The position numbers and the translations under genes were made by a program. This document shows, piece after piece, positions 1 to 8,494 of a stretch of DNA of 64,000 nt; the first letter of the stretch is position 1; the number at the start of each line of letters is the position of its first letter. Origin of the DNA: Streptomyces mirabilis (GTDB taxonomy: Bacteria > Actinomycetota > Actinomycetes > Streptomycetales > Streptomycetaceae); NCBI RefSeq assembly GCF_039503195.1, contig NZ_JBCJKP010000001.1:2976001-3040000 (forward strand), in the 5' to 3' direction. The notes under the pieces are model-generated. The model was not told the DNA's origin. It made no database searches and saw only the letters and a program-made list of their open reading frames with translations.

Positions 1-43
1 GGACGACCTGGCCGACCGTCGGCGCGGACCGCGGTTCGCTCAC
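1..43 (-). CDS. N-terminus of a probable XRE-family helix-turn-helix regulator (partial)
   Basis: A GTG codon at 43 on the minus strand follows a GGAGG ribosome binding site (50-54) at 6-base spacing and opens a frame that runs off the window, reading V-S-E-P-R-S-A-P-T-V-G-Q-V-V. From family knowledge this resembles the start of Streptomyces XRE regulators of the DUF5753 type, which are often encoded beside RsbW-like ATPases such as the divergent gene at 315. Only 14 residues are visible, so the helix-turn-helix itself is not seen and the assignment rests on start signals, the short match and context. Confidence 0.55.
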   Translation of the reverse strand, partial: MSEPRSAPTVGQVV

Positions 44-283
44 GTCCCACCTCCACTGAGTCCCGAACAGGCGCCGTTCCGACGGTCGTATGCCGTGGTG
101 AACGGTCGGGCGCCGTTCTGAACGTTTCTGAACGGGTACTGCGTCCTGACAGACCGGACGGCGCCGCTCGGGGTCCTCCGCGTCTTCTTCGACGATCCCA
201 ACTGGCGCCGCTCTGCGTGCTGTTGCCAGCAGTGTGCCACGGCCCTTCGGGGAGTCACACGGCACTCTGCAATTTTCAGAGTG

Positions 284-298
284 ACACTTGCCAAGTGT
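284..298. promoter_or_regulatory. Candidate operator: palindrome ACACTTG-C-CAAGTGT
   Basis: Seven-base arms ACACTTG and CAAGTGT flank a single C, forming a perfect inverted repeat that ends 16 bases before the GTG start of the ATPase gene at 315. It sits in the 271-base region between that gene and the divergent XRE-type regulator (start 43). The position suits autoregulation or repression by that regulator, but this is inference. The rest of 44-283 shows no clear gene. Confidence 0.5.
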
Positions 299-314
299 TC
301 ACGGCGGGGAGATA

Positions 315-1067
315 GTGGCAAGCGTGATTCCGTCCGCGCCCTTAGGAACAGACGCCGCCGAGGACCGCTCCGGTCTGCGCGCCGCCGCAGGGGTGCGCCC
401 CGGCGCCGCCGCCGCGCGCCGGTTCCGCTTCGAGCTGGCCGCACACCCGGGTTCCGTGGCTCAGGCCCGGCATCTGACGCGCGCCCGGCTCTCCGGCTGG
501 GCCGTGTCCGACGACACCTGTGACACGGCGGTCCTGGTCGTCTCCGAGCTGGTCACCAACGCCATCGTGCACAGCGCGAGCGCGCGTGTGGTGTGCGAGC
601 TGCACGACAGGGACGACCTGGTGCGGATAGCCGTACGTGACGAGGGATGCGCTCCTGATGAGCCGCACCCCTCGCCGCAGCGCCCCGAGGAGGAACACGG
701 CAGGGGGCTGCTGCTCGTCGCGGCCGTGTGCCGGTCCTGGGGCGCCCAGGACACCGCGCCGGGGCTGCTGGTCTGGGCGGATCTCCCCCGCTCCCCGGCG
801 GCCGACGCCACGGGTGCCGCGGCGGCCCGCTCCGACCTCGGATGGGGCGCGAGGAAGCCACCGGCCGACGGCCGGGGCACCGGGACGGAAGGGTCCTGGG
901 GAACCGAAGCACCCTCGGCCAGGGAAGGTTCCTGGGGACTTGAAACGTCCCCGACGACGGAAGCCTCCTGGCGGGCGGAGGCATCCTGGCGGAGGGAATC
1001 CTCCTGGGGTAAGCGGACCATGGGGATCCCCCCGATCGTGCGAAGCCGGGATCGGGGAAGGCTGTGA
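315..1067 (+). CDS. RsbW-like ATP-binding (HATPase) protein with a repetitive C-terminal tail
   Basis: This 250-residue protein carries a GHKL/HATPase fold typical of the anti-sigma/serine kinase-like regulators abundant in Streptomyces. The N-box ELVTNAIVH lies near residues 78-86, the VRDEG motif near 107-111 and the GRGLLLV glycine motif near 129-135. GTG 315 was chosen over an upstream TTG at 288 because GGGGAG precedes it at proper spacing. The tail after about residue 185 is not part of the fold and repeats short blocks around a Ser-Trp pair (GSWG, ASWR, SSWG). The stop overlaps the next gene by four bases (GTGA), indicating translational coupling. The partner, probably the divergent XRE regulator, is inferred from context. 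Confidence 0.85.
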   Translation: MASVIPSAPLGTDAAEDRSGLRAAAGVRPGAAAARRFRFELAAHPGSVAQARHLTRARLSGWAVSDDTCDTAVLVVSELVTNAIVHSASARVVCELHDRDDLVRIAVRDEGCAPDEPHPSPQRPEEEHGRGLLLVAAVCRSWGAQDTAPGLLVWADLPRSPAADATGAAAARSDLGWGARKPPADGRGTGTEGSWGTEAPSAREGSWGLETSPTTEASWRAEASWRRESSWGKRTMGIPPIVRSRDRGRL

Positions 1068-1510
1068 GGAGTACGTCGGCGACAGGACCCGGTGCTCAGG
1101 TCCTGAGCCTGGACACGCTGGTCCGCCTGAAGCGAGAGCAGACGGTGTCCGGCGCGCTGCGACGTCTCCCCGTGCCCGAGGGCATGACGGTACCGCTGGG
1201 CTGCGACGCGGTCGCGGTGCCCGCACGGTTCGGACCCCTGCTGATGACGCGGCTGCCCCGGGTGGGCTGTGTGTACACCGACGGGGCGCACTGGTGGTGG
1301 CTCGTGCCCTCCGAGTCCGATGTGGCCCTGGACTGGCCCGCGCCCGCGCATTACGCCGCCGGGGCGGTCGTACCGGACACCCCGCATGCCCCCGGCCTCA
1401 TCCACAAGCCGGCCGGCACCCTGCCGTACACCCCGCCGATCCCCCTCTATCTGGCCCTGTGCCGCGTCACCGGTACGACACCCGTCTGGTCGCGTCCGAT
1501 CAGCGCGTGA
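1064..1510 (+). CDS. Conserved-looking hypothetical protein coupled to the ATPase gene
   Basis: This 148-residue protein starts at a GTG overlapping the previous stop codon (GTGA) with GGGGAAGG just upstream, so it is translated with the ATPase. It has no signal peptide or membrane segment. Features that stand out are a Trp-Trp-Trp triplet in HWWWLVP near residue 80 and a proline-rich C-terminal half (YTPPIPLYL). I do not recognise the family. The tight coupling suggests it works with, or is regulated like, the HATPase protein. Confidence 0.75.
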   Translation: MRSTSATGPGAQVLSLDTLVRLKREQTVSGALRRLPVPEGMTVPLGCDAVAVPARFGPLLMTRLPRVGCVYTDGAHWWWLVPSESDVALDWPAPAHYAAGAVVPDTPHAPGLIHKPAGTLPYTPPIPLYLALCRVTGTTPVWSRPISA

Positions 1511-1636
1511 TCCTCCCGTCAGGGGGCTGGCGAGTGTGTCCGAAGTGCGCCGGTCGCCACCCGCACTCCGTCATCACCACGAGTGGAGTGCCGCGTTCCT
1601 GGGGAGGGCACCGTTCATCCGTTCCCGGGGAGGCCG

Positions 1637-3643
1637 ATGGTGGGAAAATCCACAGGGAAAGCGCGCAAGAAGAAACGCGACGACGACAAACCGGCGCCGT
1701 CCGCCTCCGAACACCTGCTCTTCGGCGGCCCCCTGCGCTACGACATGGGCTGGTCGCAGCACTCCGAGGCGTTCCTCGAGTTGAACTTCCGCGCGATGGT
1801 GACGCGGCTGCCGTCCCTGCTCGCGTCCAGTTTCCGGCTCGCCTGGACCGCGGACCGGCGCGCCGCCCGGATCGTGGTGTCCGCGGAACTGGCCCGGGGC
1901 GCGGCGCAGGCGGTGAGCCTGCTGGCCGTCAACATCGTGCTGGGCCGGCTGATGACGAGCGGCTCCGTCGGGGACCGGCTGCACGGCGCGGTCCCGGCGC
2001 TGATCACGGTCGCCGCCGTCATGCTGCTCGGCGCGCTGCTGCGGGCGGCCTCGACGTATGCCACCGGGCGTCTGGAACCCAAGGTGGAACGCGTCGCCAC
2101 CGAGCTGTACCTGGAGCGGGCCGCGGCCGTCGAACTGTCCGCGATCGAGGACGACGCCTTCCACAAGCTGCTGGACACCGCGCAGTACGGTGCCTCCTCC
2201 GCCCGCCGCATGATCGCGATCGCCACCCGCGTGGTGAACGCGATGATCTCGCTCATCGCGGCCGCGGGCGTGCTGACCGTGCTGCATCCCGCCCTGCTGC
2301 CGCTGCTCGTGACGATGACCCTGCCGAGTGCCTGGAGTTCCCTGACGATCGCCCGGCGCCGCTACGAGTCCTTCCACACCTGGGTGCAGCACGCCCGTGC
2401 CGGGCACCTGATCAGCAGTCTGCTCACCGAGCCCGCCGCGGCCCCGGAGATCCGCGTGCACGGCGTCGGCCCGTTCCTGCTGCGTCACTTCCGCTCGATG
2501 TCGGAGACCGCCGAGGCGGAACAGGCTCGCCTGGCCCGTCTCTCCGCCCGCACCGGCCTGGTCGCGGCGGGCTGGACGGGCATCGCCACCGTGGCGACGT
2601 ACGCGACGCTCGGCGGACTGCTGCTCGCCGGTGCGATGGCACTCTCCGTCGCCGGTACGGCCGTGATCGCGATCCGTACCGGCTCCGCGAGCCTCGACAC
2701 GCTCGTCCTCGAGGTCAACTCCCTGCATGAGGAAGCCCTGTTCGTGGGCGATCTGCAGCGCCTGTACGTGGAGGCGGCCGAGCGGGCGATCCCGGTGGGT
2801 GGCGAGCCGCTCCCCGACGATCCGAGCGAGATCCGCTTCGAGAACGTCACGTTCACCTATCCGGGCGCCTCGACCCGGCCTGCGCTCGCGGACGTCACCC
2901 TGCGTCTGCCGCTCGGCAAGATCGTGGCGCTCGTCGGTGAGAACGGCTCGGGCAAGACGACCCTGGTGAAGCTGCTCGCAGGCCTGTACACGCCCGAGCG
3001 GGGCCGGATCCTGTGGGACGGCGTCGACGCGGCGAGCGCGGACCGGCAGCAACTCGCCGAACGTATCGCGATGGTGGCGCAGGACTTCAAACGCTGGCCG
3101 TTCACGGCCCGCGTCAACGTGGCGGTCGGTCGCGCCTCGGCGCCGCTGACGGAGGAGCGTGTCACCTCGTCGGTGGCGGAGGCCGGGGCCGAGGACGTGG
3201 TCGCGGACCTGCCGCGCGGCCTGGACACGCTGCTCGCCCGCGGGTTCAGCGGTGGACACGAGCTGTCGGGCGGGCAGTGGCAGCGGCTGGGCATCGCACG
3301 GGCCGCGTACCGCCGTGGTCGCATCCTGATCGTGGACGAGCCGACCGCGGCGCTCGACGCCCGGGCCGAGCTGGAGGTCTTCGACAAGATCAGGGCCCTG
3401 GCGGGCAGTGGCCAGACGGTTGTCCTCATCACCCACCGGCTGGCCTCGGTCCGCCACGCCGATCTGGTGCATGTCCTCGAACAGGGTCACCTGGTGGAGT
3501 CCGGCAGTCCGGACGAACTGCTGGCGAAGGGCGGTGTCTACGCCGAGCTGTACTCCTTGCAGGCCGAGCAGTTCACGACGAAGGTGCCGACGAAGATTCC
3601 TACGAAAGCGCCCAGGAAAGCGCCCGCTCCGAAGGTGGGCTGA
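1637..3643 (+). CDS. ABC exporter, fused transmembrane and ATPase domains
   Basis: A 668-residue half-transporter of the type I exporter class, predicted to work as a dimer in the cytoplasmic membrane; the substrate is unknown. The first 380 residues contain hydrophobic helices, and the rest is an ATPase domain with Walker A GENGSGKTT near 434, Q-loop AQDFKRW, signature LSGGQWQR near 542, Walker B ILIVDEPT near 563 and the H-loop of LITHR near 598. ATG 1637 or the adjacent GTG 1640 follows GGGGAGG at 1627-1633. A Lys-rich N-terminal KARKKKRDDD and a repeated K-x-P-x-K C-terminal tail are unusual and may contact membrane lipids or nucleic acid (inference). Confidence 0.9.
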   Translation: MVGKSTGKARKKKRDDDKPAPSASEHLLFGGPLRYDMGWSQHSEAFLELNFRAMVTRLPSLLASSFRLAWTADRRAARIVVSAELARGAAQAVSLLAVNIVLGRLMTSGSVGDRLHGAVPALITVAAVMLLGALLRAASTYATGRLEPKVERVATELYLERAAAVELSAIEDDAFHKLLDTAQYGASSARRMIAIATRVVNAMISLIAAAGVLTVLHPALLPLLVTMTLPSAWSSLTIARRRYESFHTWVQHARAGHLISSLLTEPAAAPEIRVHGVGPFLLRHFRSMSETAEAEQARLARLSARTGLVAAGWTGIATVATYATLGGLLLAGAMALSVAGTAVIAIRTGSASLDTLVLEVNSLHEEALFVGDLQRLYVEAAERAIPVGGEPLPDDPSEIRFENVTFTYPGASTRPALADVTLRLPLGKIVALVGENGSGKTTLVKLLAGLYTPERGRILWDGVDAASADRQQLAERIAMVAQDFKRWPFTARVNVAVGRASAPLTEERVTSSVAEAGAEDVVADLPRGLDTLLARGFSGGHELSGGQWQRLGIARAAYRRGRILIVDEPTAALDARAELEVFDKIRALAGSGQTVVLITHRLASVRHADLVHVLEQGHLVESGSPDELLAKGGVYAELYSLQAEQFTTKVPTKIPTKAPRKAPAPKVG

Positions 3644-3655
3644 CCTCGGCCGGCC

Positions 3656-3829
3656 TCACTCGACGAGTTCCCCGGCGCGCACGATCACCAGGAACGCGTC
3701 CGAGGCGAGGTCCATGACGACCTCGGCGGCCTGCCCCTGAAGACGGCACGCCTGCGCGAACTCCTCGGCCGGCCACGAACCGCGCGGCCCACCGGCGGGA
3801 AAGCGCTCCAGCACCATTCGCCCGTTCAC
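3656..3829 (-). CDS. Small hypothetical protein, 57 residues
   Basis: GTG 3829 is preceded by GGAGG (3836-3840) at six-base spacing, which favours it over in-frame ATG codons further upstream (3871, 3886). The product contains WPAEEFAQACRLQG and VVMDLASDAFLVIVRAG, suggesting one compact alpha/beta unit. It is soluble and has no recognised domain. It converges on the ABC exporter gene, ending 12 bases from that gene's stop. The 3830-4016 interval upstream is comparatively A+T-rich and probably holds its promoter, but no clear -10/-35 pair was assigned. Confidence 0.6.
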   Translation of the reverse strand: MNGRMVLERFPAGGPRGSWPAEEFAQACRLQGQAAEVVMDLASDAFLVIVRAGELVE

Positions 3830-4016
3830 CCTGCACCTCCATGTAGCGCCGTACTCATGACGCGTACTCATAGAGTTAAACGCCAAAGGCGGGGTGAAGG
3901 GCTCGGTCAGTGACGGTACTGAGACATAGTCAACACTCGTTCACTGCTCTGCTGTGAGGGAACTCTCGGCCTGTGCGCGTTTCATTTCGTGACTTTTCCT
4001 TTCTCGTTCTTTCCTG

Positions 4017-4706
4017 TCATTCCTCGTACTCGTCGTGGTATCGGATCCGCTCGCTGCCCGCCGGCGCCCCCAGTGCCGAGGCGCGTCCCCGGGGCATCTC
4101 CCACTCCTCCTGCCTGCCGAGTGCCGTGAGATCCAGCAGGGTCGTCGTCGAGCCGAGCCCGTCGAGGCCGCGTTCGTACGTCGAGTAGGTGTGGAAGACC
4201 CGGTCGCGGTCCCGCAGGAAGCAGCTCACGCCCGGCCGCTCACAGGGCTCGTCGTCGACCTCGACGGACACCCTGAAGTCGTAGTTGAAGTCGCTGTCGT
4301 ACGACGAGTACCAGGGGACCGTCCAGCCCATACGGGCCTTGAAGGGCAGGATCTTCGTGTACGGCGCCCGGGACACGGCGGCGAACTCCGTGCCCCGGGC
4401 CCGCAGATGGGCGAGGTGGCCGATCTGGTCGAGGAAGGCCGAGCAGCTGCGGCAGCCCGCGTCCCACTCCGGCGCGAACATGAAGTGGTAGACGACGAGT
4501 TGGTGGCGCCCCTCGAAGAGGTCGAGCAGGGCCGCCTTGCCGTCACCGCCCTCGAACACGTACTCCTTGTCGATCTCGACCATCGGCAGCCCGCGCCGCT
4601 CCGCGTTGAGCGCGTCCCGCGCGCGGGTCGCCGCCTTCTCCTTGATCAGCAGTTCCTCGCGCGCGGCGCGCCACTCCTCGCTCGAGACGATCTGCGGAAG
4701 CGTCAT
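4017..4706 (-). CDS. DUF899 family thioredoxin-like protein
   Basis: The 229-residue protein matches the DUF899 family, predicted thioredoxin-fold proteins of unknown reaction. Typical family motifs are the N-terminal EEWRAARE, YVFEG, YHFMFAP followed by the CRSC pair, FAAVSRAP, and the aromatic segment GWTVPWYSSYDSDFNYDF. GGAGGGG lies just upstream of ATG 4706. It is the last of three leftward genes after a FUSC permease and an amidohydrolase (87-base gap), so co-transcription is possible but not shown. Confidence 0.85.
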   Translation of the reverse strand: MTLPQIVSSEEWRAAREELLIKEKAATRARDALNAERRGLPMVEIDKEYVFEGGDGKAALLDLFEGRHQLVVYHFMFAPEWDAGCRSCSAFLDQIGHLAHLRARGTEFAAVSRAPYTKILPFKARMGWTVPWYSSYDSDFNYDFRVSVEVDDEPCERPGVSCFLRDRDRVFHTYSTYERGLDGLGSTTTLLDLTALGRQEEWEMPRGRASALGAPAGSERIRYHDEYEE

Positions 4707-4793
4707 GTGCCCCTCCTACGAAACGATGCCTTCGCAGTGGTGACCGGGCGCGGGAGCGGAACTCATCGGCGGAGGGGAGAATTTCTTGGTCGA

Positions 4794-6182
4794 TCAGGTG
4801 TCGTAATCCTGAATGCGCCTCCCGTGGCCCCGGTCGACGAGCGTGGGCAGCCGCTCCCCCAACTCCGCGACGGTGGCGGGCAGATCGAGTGTCAGCAGCT
4901 CGCGATCGCGCATCAGGACACGTCCGTCGACGATCGTCGTCGTCACGTCCCCGGAGCGGGCGCTGTGGACGAGGGTGGCGGCGAGATCGTGCACGGGCTG
5001 GGTGTGCGGGCCGCTGAGGTCGACGAGGACGATGTCGGCCCGCCGCCCCGGCGCGAGGCTGCCGATCCGCTCGCCCAGGCCGACGGCCCGCGCGCTCTGG
5101 AGTGTCGCGTGATGCAGGGCTTGACGGGACGTCAGCCATCGTGGGTCACCCTCGGTGGACTTCTGCACGAGTGAGGTGAGCGCCATCGACTCCCACACGT
5201 CCAGGGAGTTGTTCGACGCGGCTCCGTCCGTGGCGAGTCCGACGGGGACGCCGATCTCGCGCAGGGCCCGTACCGGGGTCGGGCCCCAGGCGAACTTGAG
5301 ATAGCCGCGGGGTGCGGTCGCGACGGCCACGGGTCCGCTCGCGGCCGCCAGCACCGGCAGGTCGCGGTCGACGATGCCGGTGCCGTGCGCGATGAGCAGA
5401 CCGGGTTCGTTGTCGAGGAGCCCGGCGCGCTGGAGGATCTCGATGGGCGTCCGGCCGTACCGGGCCAGGCTGGTGTCGGTCTGGCCGCGGCTCTCGGCCG
5501 CGTGCAGGTGCACGGGAAGGCCGTGCTCGCGGGCGAGGGCGGCGGTGGCGGCGAGATCGGCGTCGACCACGGTGTACGGGGCGTGCGGGGCGAGGGCGGT
5601 GGTGATGCGGCCGCCTGCGGCACCGCGCTGTCGCAGCGCGAACTCCAGCGACTTCTCGCGGCCTTCGGCGCCCTGCGAGGAGAAGAAGGCCTCGCCGAGG
5701 TGCGCGCGCAGCCCGCTCTCGCTCACCACGGCGGCGACCGCGTCCATCGAGAAGTAGTGGTCGGCGAAGCAGGTGACGCCCCCGCGGATCATCTCGGCGC
5801 AGGCGAGCCTCGCCCCCAACTCCACGTCCTTCTGCGTGAGGTTGGACTCGATGGGCCAGATGAAGTCGTTGAACCACTCCTCGGCGGGCAGGTCCTCGGC
5901 GATCCCGCGCAGGGCGACCATCGGGGTGTGCGTATGGCAGTTGATCAGGCCGGGCATCGCCACCTGGCCGCGCGCGTCGATGCGCAGGGCGGCGTCCGGA
6001 AGGCGCGTCTCGCGCGTGACCGCCTCGATGACCCCACCCCGTACGACGATCGAGGCGTCCTCGACGAACGCGATCTCCTCGTGCTCGTCGTGCGCGAGCG
6101 CGGTGCATCCGGTGATGAGGAGGTCGGCGGGGCCGGTCGCGGACGGGGTCGTGGCGGACGGGGCCGGGACGGACGGCGTCAT
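4794..6182 (-). CDS. Amidohydrolase of the SsnA/AtzA/MtaD class
   Basis: A 462-residue metal-dependent hydrolase of the cytosine deaminase-like amidohydrolase superfamily. Metal ligands are visible as CHTHTP (H83, H85), the His in HLHAAES, the His in AHGTG and the Asp in LATDGAASNN; FADHYF and FNDFIWPIE are also characteristic of the S-adenosylhomocysteine/8-oxoguanine/chlorohydrolase deaminase group. The exact substrate cannot be assigned. The N-terminus is low-complexity (PSVPAPSATTPSATG), so initiation further in is conceivable. It follows the FUSC gene with a 34-base gap. Confidence 0.85.
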   Translation of the reverse strand: MTPSVPAPSATTPSATGPADLLITGCTALAHDEHEEIAFVEDASIVVRGGVIEAVTRETRLPDAALRIDARGQVAMPGLINCHTHTPMVALRGIAEDLPAEEWFNDFIWPIESNLTQKDVELGARLACAEMIRGGVTCFADHYFSMDAVAAVVSESGLRAHLGEAFFSSQGAEGREKSLEFALRQRGAAGGRITTALAPHAPYTVVDADLAATAALAREHGLPVHLHAAESRGQTDTSLARYGRTPIEILQRAGLLDNEPGLLIAHGTGIVDRDLPVLAAASGPVAVATAPRGYLKFAWGPTPVRALREIGVPVGLATDGAASNNSLDVWESMALTSLVQKSTEGDPRWLTSRQALHHATLQSARAVGLGERIGSLAPGRRADIVLVDLSGPHTQPVHDLAATLVHSARSGDVTTTIVDGRVLMRDRELLTLDLPATVAELGERLPTLVDRGHGRRIQDYDT

Positions 6183-6216
6183 GGCGTCACCGTACGACGG
6201 GTCGGGCTCCCGGTGC

Positions 6217-8094
6217 TCAGCCCGCGAGCGGAACGGCGAGCGCCTGCCCCTCCTTCATCACCAGCCCCGCGCGTTCCCGCCCCTCGGCCAGTTCGTCGAG
6301 GAGTGCGGTGATGCGTTCGGTGTGCTCGGGGGTGAGCCGTCCGTTGTCGTCGAGCTGCACGGCGCACGCGGTCGTGGTGTCGACGAGGCGTTCGAGGGTG
6401 GCCGCGACCTCGTCCGTTCCCTCGGCGTGCCGGGCCAGGGCAGGGAGTTCGGCGGCGGCGAGGTCGATCGAGGCGCGGGCCTCGGCGAGCGCGCGGTAGG
6501 CCTCACGGCGCAGGGTCCAGCGGCCGGCCCGGTCGTCGGTCGTGCCGTCGTCCAGTACGTGGGCGAGGTAGACGTGTGCTGCCTCGGCGGCGTGCGTGAC
6601 GCGGGCCCGTACCCCTCCCCCGCGCTGTCCGAGCGCCGGCAGATGCCCGACGAGCAGCACGATCGCGCAGGCCAGCAGTGTTTCGCCGATCCGGCTCCAG
6701 GAGGCCGCCGGTTCCCCGCCCACCATGACGAGGGAGAGCACGAGCACGGTGACGACGGCGGTCTGTGCCGCGAAGTGCCGGGTGGCGACGGGGATCAGGG
6801 CGCCGCACAGTGCCACCAGGGCGACCAGCCCGGCGGGGCGCGGGAGCAGCGCCGCGAGGCCGGCGAAGAGGACGGCGCCCAGCACGGTCCCCGCCGCCCG
6901 GCAGATCACCCGTGAGGCGAGCGGCCCGAGGTCGGGCTTGACCAGGAAGACGGCGGTCGCGGGGAGCCAGTACCAGTGGGCGTGGCTGCCGTACCAGCGG
7001 GCGTGGTGCAGGGCCTGCGCCACGGCCACGCCGGCGCCGAAGCAGAGGGCGACCCGGAGCCCGTACTCGCGTCCTGCGGAACCGAGGACCGTGCGCGCGA
7101 GGGACGCGGCGGTACGGCGCCGCGTGTGCAGCGCGCTGTCGTCGCCACCCCGGTCGAAGGTGTCGGCCGCGTGCAGGAGTGCGTCGTCGAGGGCGCGCAG
7201 GGCCGGCGCGGAGCGGGCGGGCGCGGGCAGCGGCCCGGTGTGCGTGCTGGTCCGTACGGCGACGGCGAGTCGCCGCGGCCCTTCGACGGCCCTCGCGGGC
7301 ACCGCCTCGCCCGCCCAGGCGAGCGCGGTGGCGGCCTCGGCGAGCGGGAGCGCGGCGGCGTACTGCGCGTGCAGCCGCCGCTCGGCCGCGGAACTGGCGT
7401 ACGGCCGCAGCCGGGGCCCGCCGAGCGCGTCCTGGGCGTGGTCGAGCGCTGCGGTGAGGGCCACCCGGCGACCGGGCGCGTCCGGCCCTCCGACCGCTTC
7501 CAGCAGCGCGGCGACGGCGTCGTACACACCCCCGACGGCGTCCCGCTCCCCGTCGAAGCGGTAGTCGCCGGCGATGGCCCCGGGTGTGGGCAGCGCGAGC
7601 CGCAGGACGAGCAGCCAGCCGGCCCCGCCGACGAAGAAGAGCGCACGCTGCCAGCCGGGCTCGGGCAGCGGCATCCCGGCCCCGATGGCGGCGGCGACGA
7701 GCAGTTGCGTACCCGCTCCGCTCGCGACGGGCCCGACGGCGCTGACCGCCCCGGCGACCAGTCCGAGCACGGTGAGGAGAAGGGTGAGCGTCACCGCGCC
7801 GACGTGCTGTCCCGCGTACGACCCCACGAGCAGCCCACCGGCTCCCGCGAGCGCCGGCACGCCGAGCCGCCTGACCGCGGCCCTGCGGCTGCCCGGCCGG
7901 TCGTTGATCCCGGCGAGCATGGCCCCCAGGGCGGCGACGACACCGACGGACGTACGCCCGCTCAGCACCGCCAGGAGCAGCAGCGGTCCGGCGGCCAGGG
8001 CGCCCCGCACGACCGCGCTCCAGGGCACGGGGCCGCGCTGTGCGCGCAGGGCGTGGGCGAGCCAGGGCGGTACGGCGGCGCTGAGGCGGGACAC
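6217..8094 (-). CDS. FUSC family membrane protein (aromatic acid exporter-like)
   Basis: The 625-residue protein has two hydrophobic blocks of several helices each (about residues 25-165 and 355-470), separated and followed by Ala-rich soluble regions. This is the duplicated layout of the fusaric acid resistance/AaeB-like FUSC superfamily. Such proteins export aromatic acids or other toxic compounds, though the substrate here is unknown. GTG 8094 has AGGAG five bases upstream. A downstream amidohydrolase and DUF899 gene follow on the same strand, suggesting a catabolic or detoxification unit. The 8095-8276 region upstream holds its promoter region. Confidence 0.8.
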   Translation of the reverse strand: MSRLSAAVPPWLAHALRAQRGPVPWSAVVRGALAAGPLLLLAVLSGRTSVGVVAALGAMLAGINDRPGSRRAAVRRLGVPALAGAGGLLVGSYAGQHVGAVTLTLLLTVLGLVAGAVSAVGPVASGAGTQLLVAAAIGAGMPLPEPGWQRALFFVGGAGWLLVLRLALPTPGAIAGDYRFDGERDAVGGVYDAVAALLEAVGGPDAPGRRVALTAALDHAQDALGGPRLRPYASSAAERRLHAQYAAALPLAEAATALAWAGEAVPARAVEGPRRLAVAVRTSTHTGPLPAPARSAPALRALDDALLHAADTFDRGGDDSALHTRRRTAASLARTVLGSAGREYGLRVALCFGAGVAVAQALHHARWYGSHAHWYWLPATAVFLVKPDLGPLASRVICRAAGTVLGAVLFAGLAALLPRPAGLVALVALCGALIPVATRHFAAQTAVVTVLVLSLVMVGGEPAASWSRIGETLLACAIVLLVGHLPALGQRGGGVRARVTHAAEAAHVYLAHVLDDGTTDDRAGRWTLRREAYRALAEARASIDLAAAELPALARHAEGTDEVAATLERLVDTTTACAVQLDDNGRLTPEHTERITALLDELAEGRERAGLVMKEGQALAVPLAG

Positions 8095-8276
8095 GGGACT
8101 CCTGTCGGGCGAGGGCGGGGGCGCCTTCGGGCGACGTCGGCCGGGCGGTGTACTGCCTACGGTAGATCGCGTTGCTGGAGGAAATGGAACGGATGTATTT
8201 CCGGAAGGTGACGCATCGCGGGGATGCCGCGTTCTTTATGAACGCAACTACCGGTCGGCCGGGGATGAAACGGAGC

Positions 8277-8306
8277 GGGTCCGAGGGCGTAGCCGGCCCC
8301 GGACCC
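8277..8306 (-). terminator. Probable terminator of the tRNA-like RNA transcript
   Basis: An inverted repeat pairs GGGTCCG (8277-8283) with CGGACCC (8300-8306) and GGGC (8285-8288) with GCCC (8296-8299), with one bulged A and a seven-base loop. It lies about 30 bases past the distal end of tRNA-like module B on the minus strand. No long T-run follows, which is common for actinobacterial terminators, so function is inferred from position. Confidence 0.5.
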
Positions 8307-8338
8307 TTGTGATGCCACCCATGTCACACGCCGGCACG

Positions 8339-8494
8339 CTTGAGAACCCAGGTCAGTCGTTATGTCGCCGCGTCCTGCCTTTGGACCACCACGCATCGAG
8401 CTGCGCGGACTGGACTTGAACCAGCATTTCGGCGTCCCGGGGCCCGGGCCCGGTCGATCCGGCGATCGGCGGCGAATGCTGAGTCTGGAGCAAG
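8339..8494 (-). ncRNA. Circularly permuted tRNA-like RNA, module B (Y RNA-like)
   Basis: Read on the minus strand the order is anticodon 3' strand CGCCG (8434-8430), variable AAAT, T-arm GCTGG/TTCAAGT/CCAGT (8425-8409), acceptor 3' strand CCGCGCA (8408-8402), a six-base loop, acceptor 5' strand TGCGTGG (8395-8389), TG, D-arm GTCC/AAAGGCA/GGAC (8386-8372), G, then CGGCG (8370-8366). All stems close: acceptor 7/7 with one G-U, D 4/4, anticodon 5/5, T 5/5 with one G-U. The D-loop has the GG pair and the T-loop is TTCAAGT. Outer segments CTTG, CCAG, TCAG (8494-8479) can pair with CTGA, CTGG, CAAG (8356-8339). This is the permuted topology of the tRNA-like domain of YrlA-class bacterial Y RNAs; identity as a Y RNA is inference. 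Confidence 0.75.

Noticed and set aside
8184..8312. Short plus-strand ORF MERMYFRKVTHRG... of 42 codons after GGAGG
   Set aside because: The Shine-Dalgarno spacing is only two bases and the frame runs through the terminator hairpin at 8277-8306; not enough support to call a gene.
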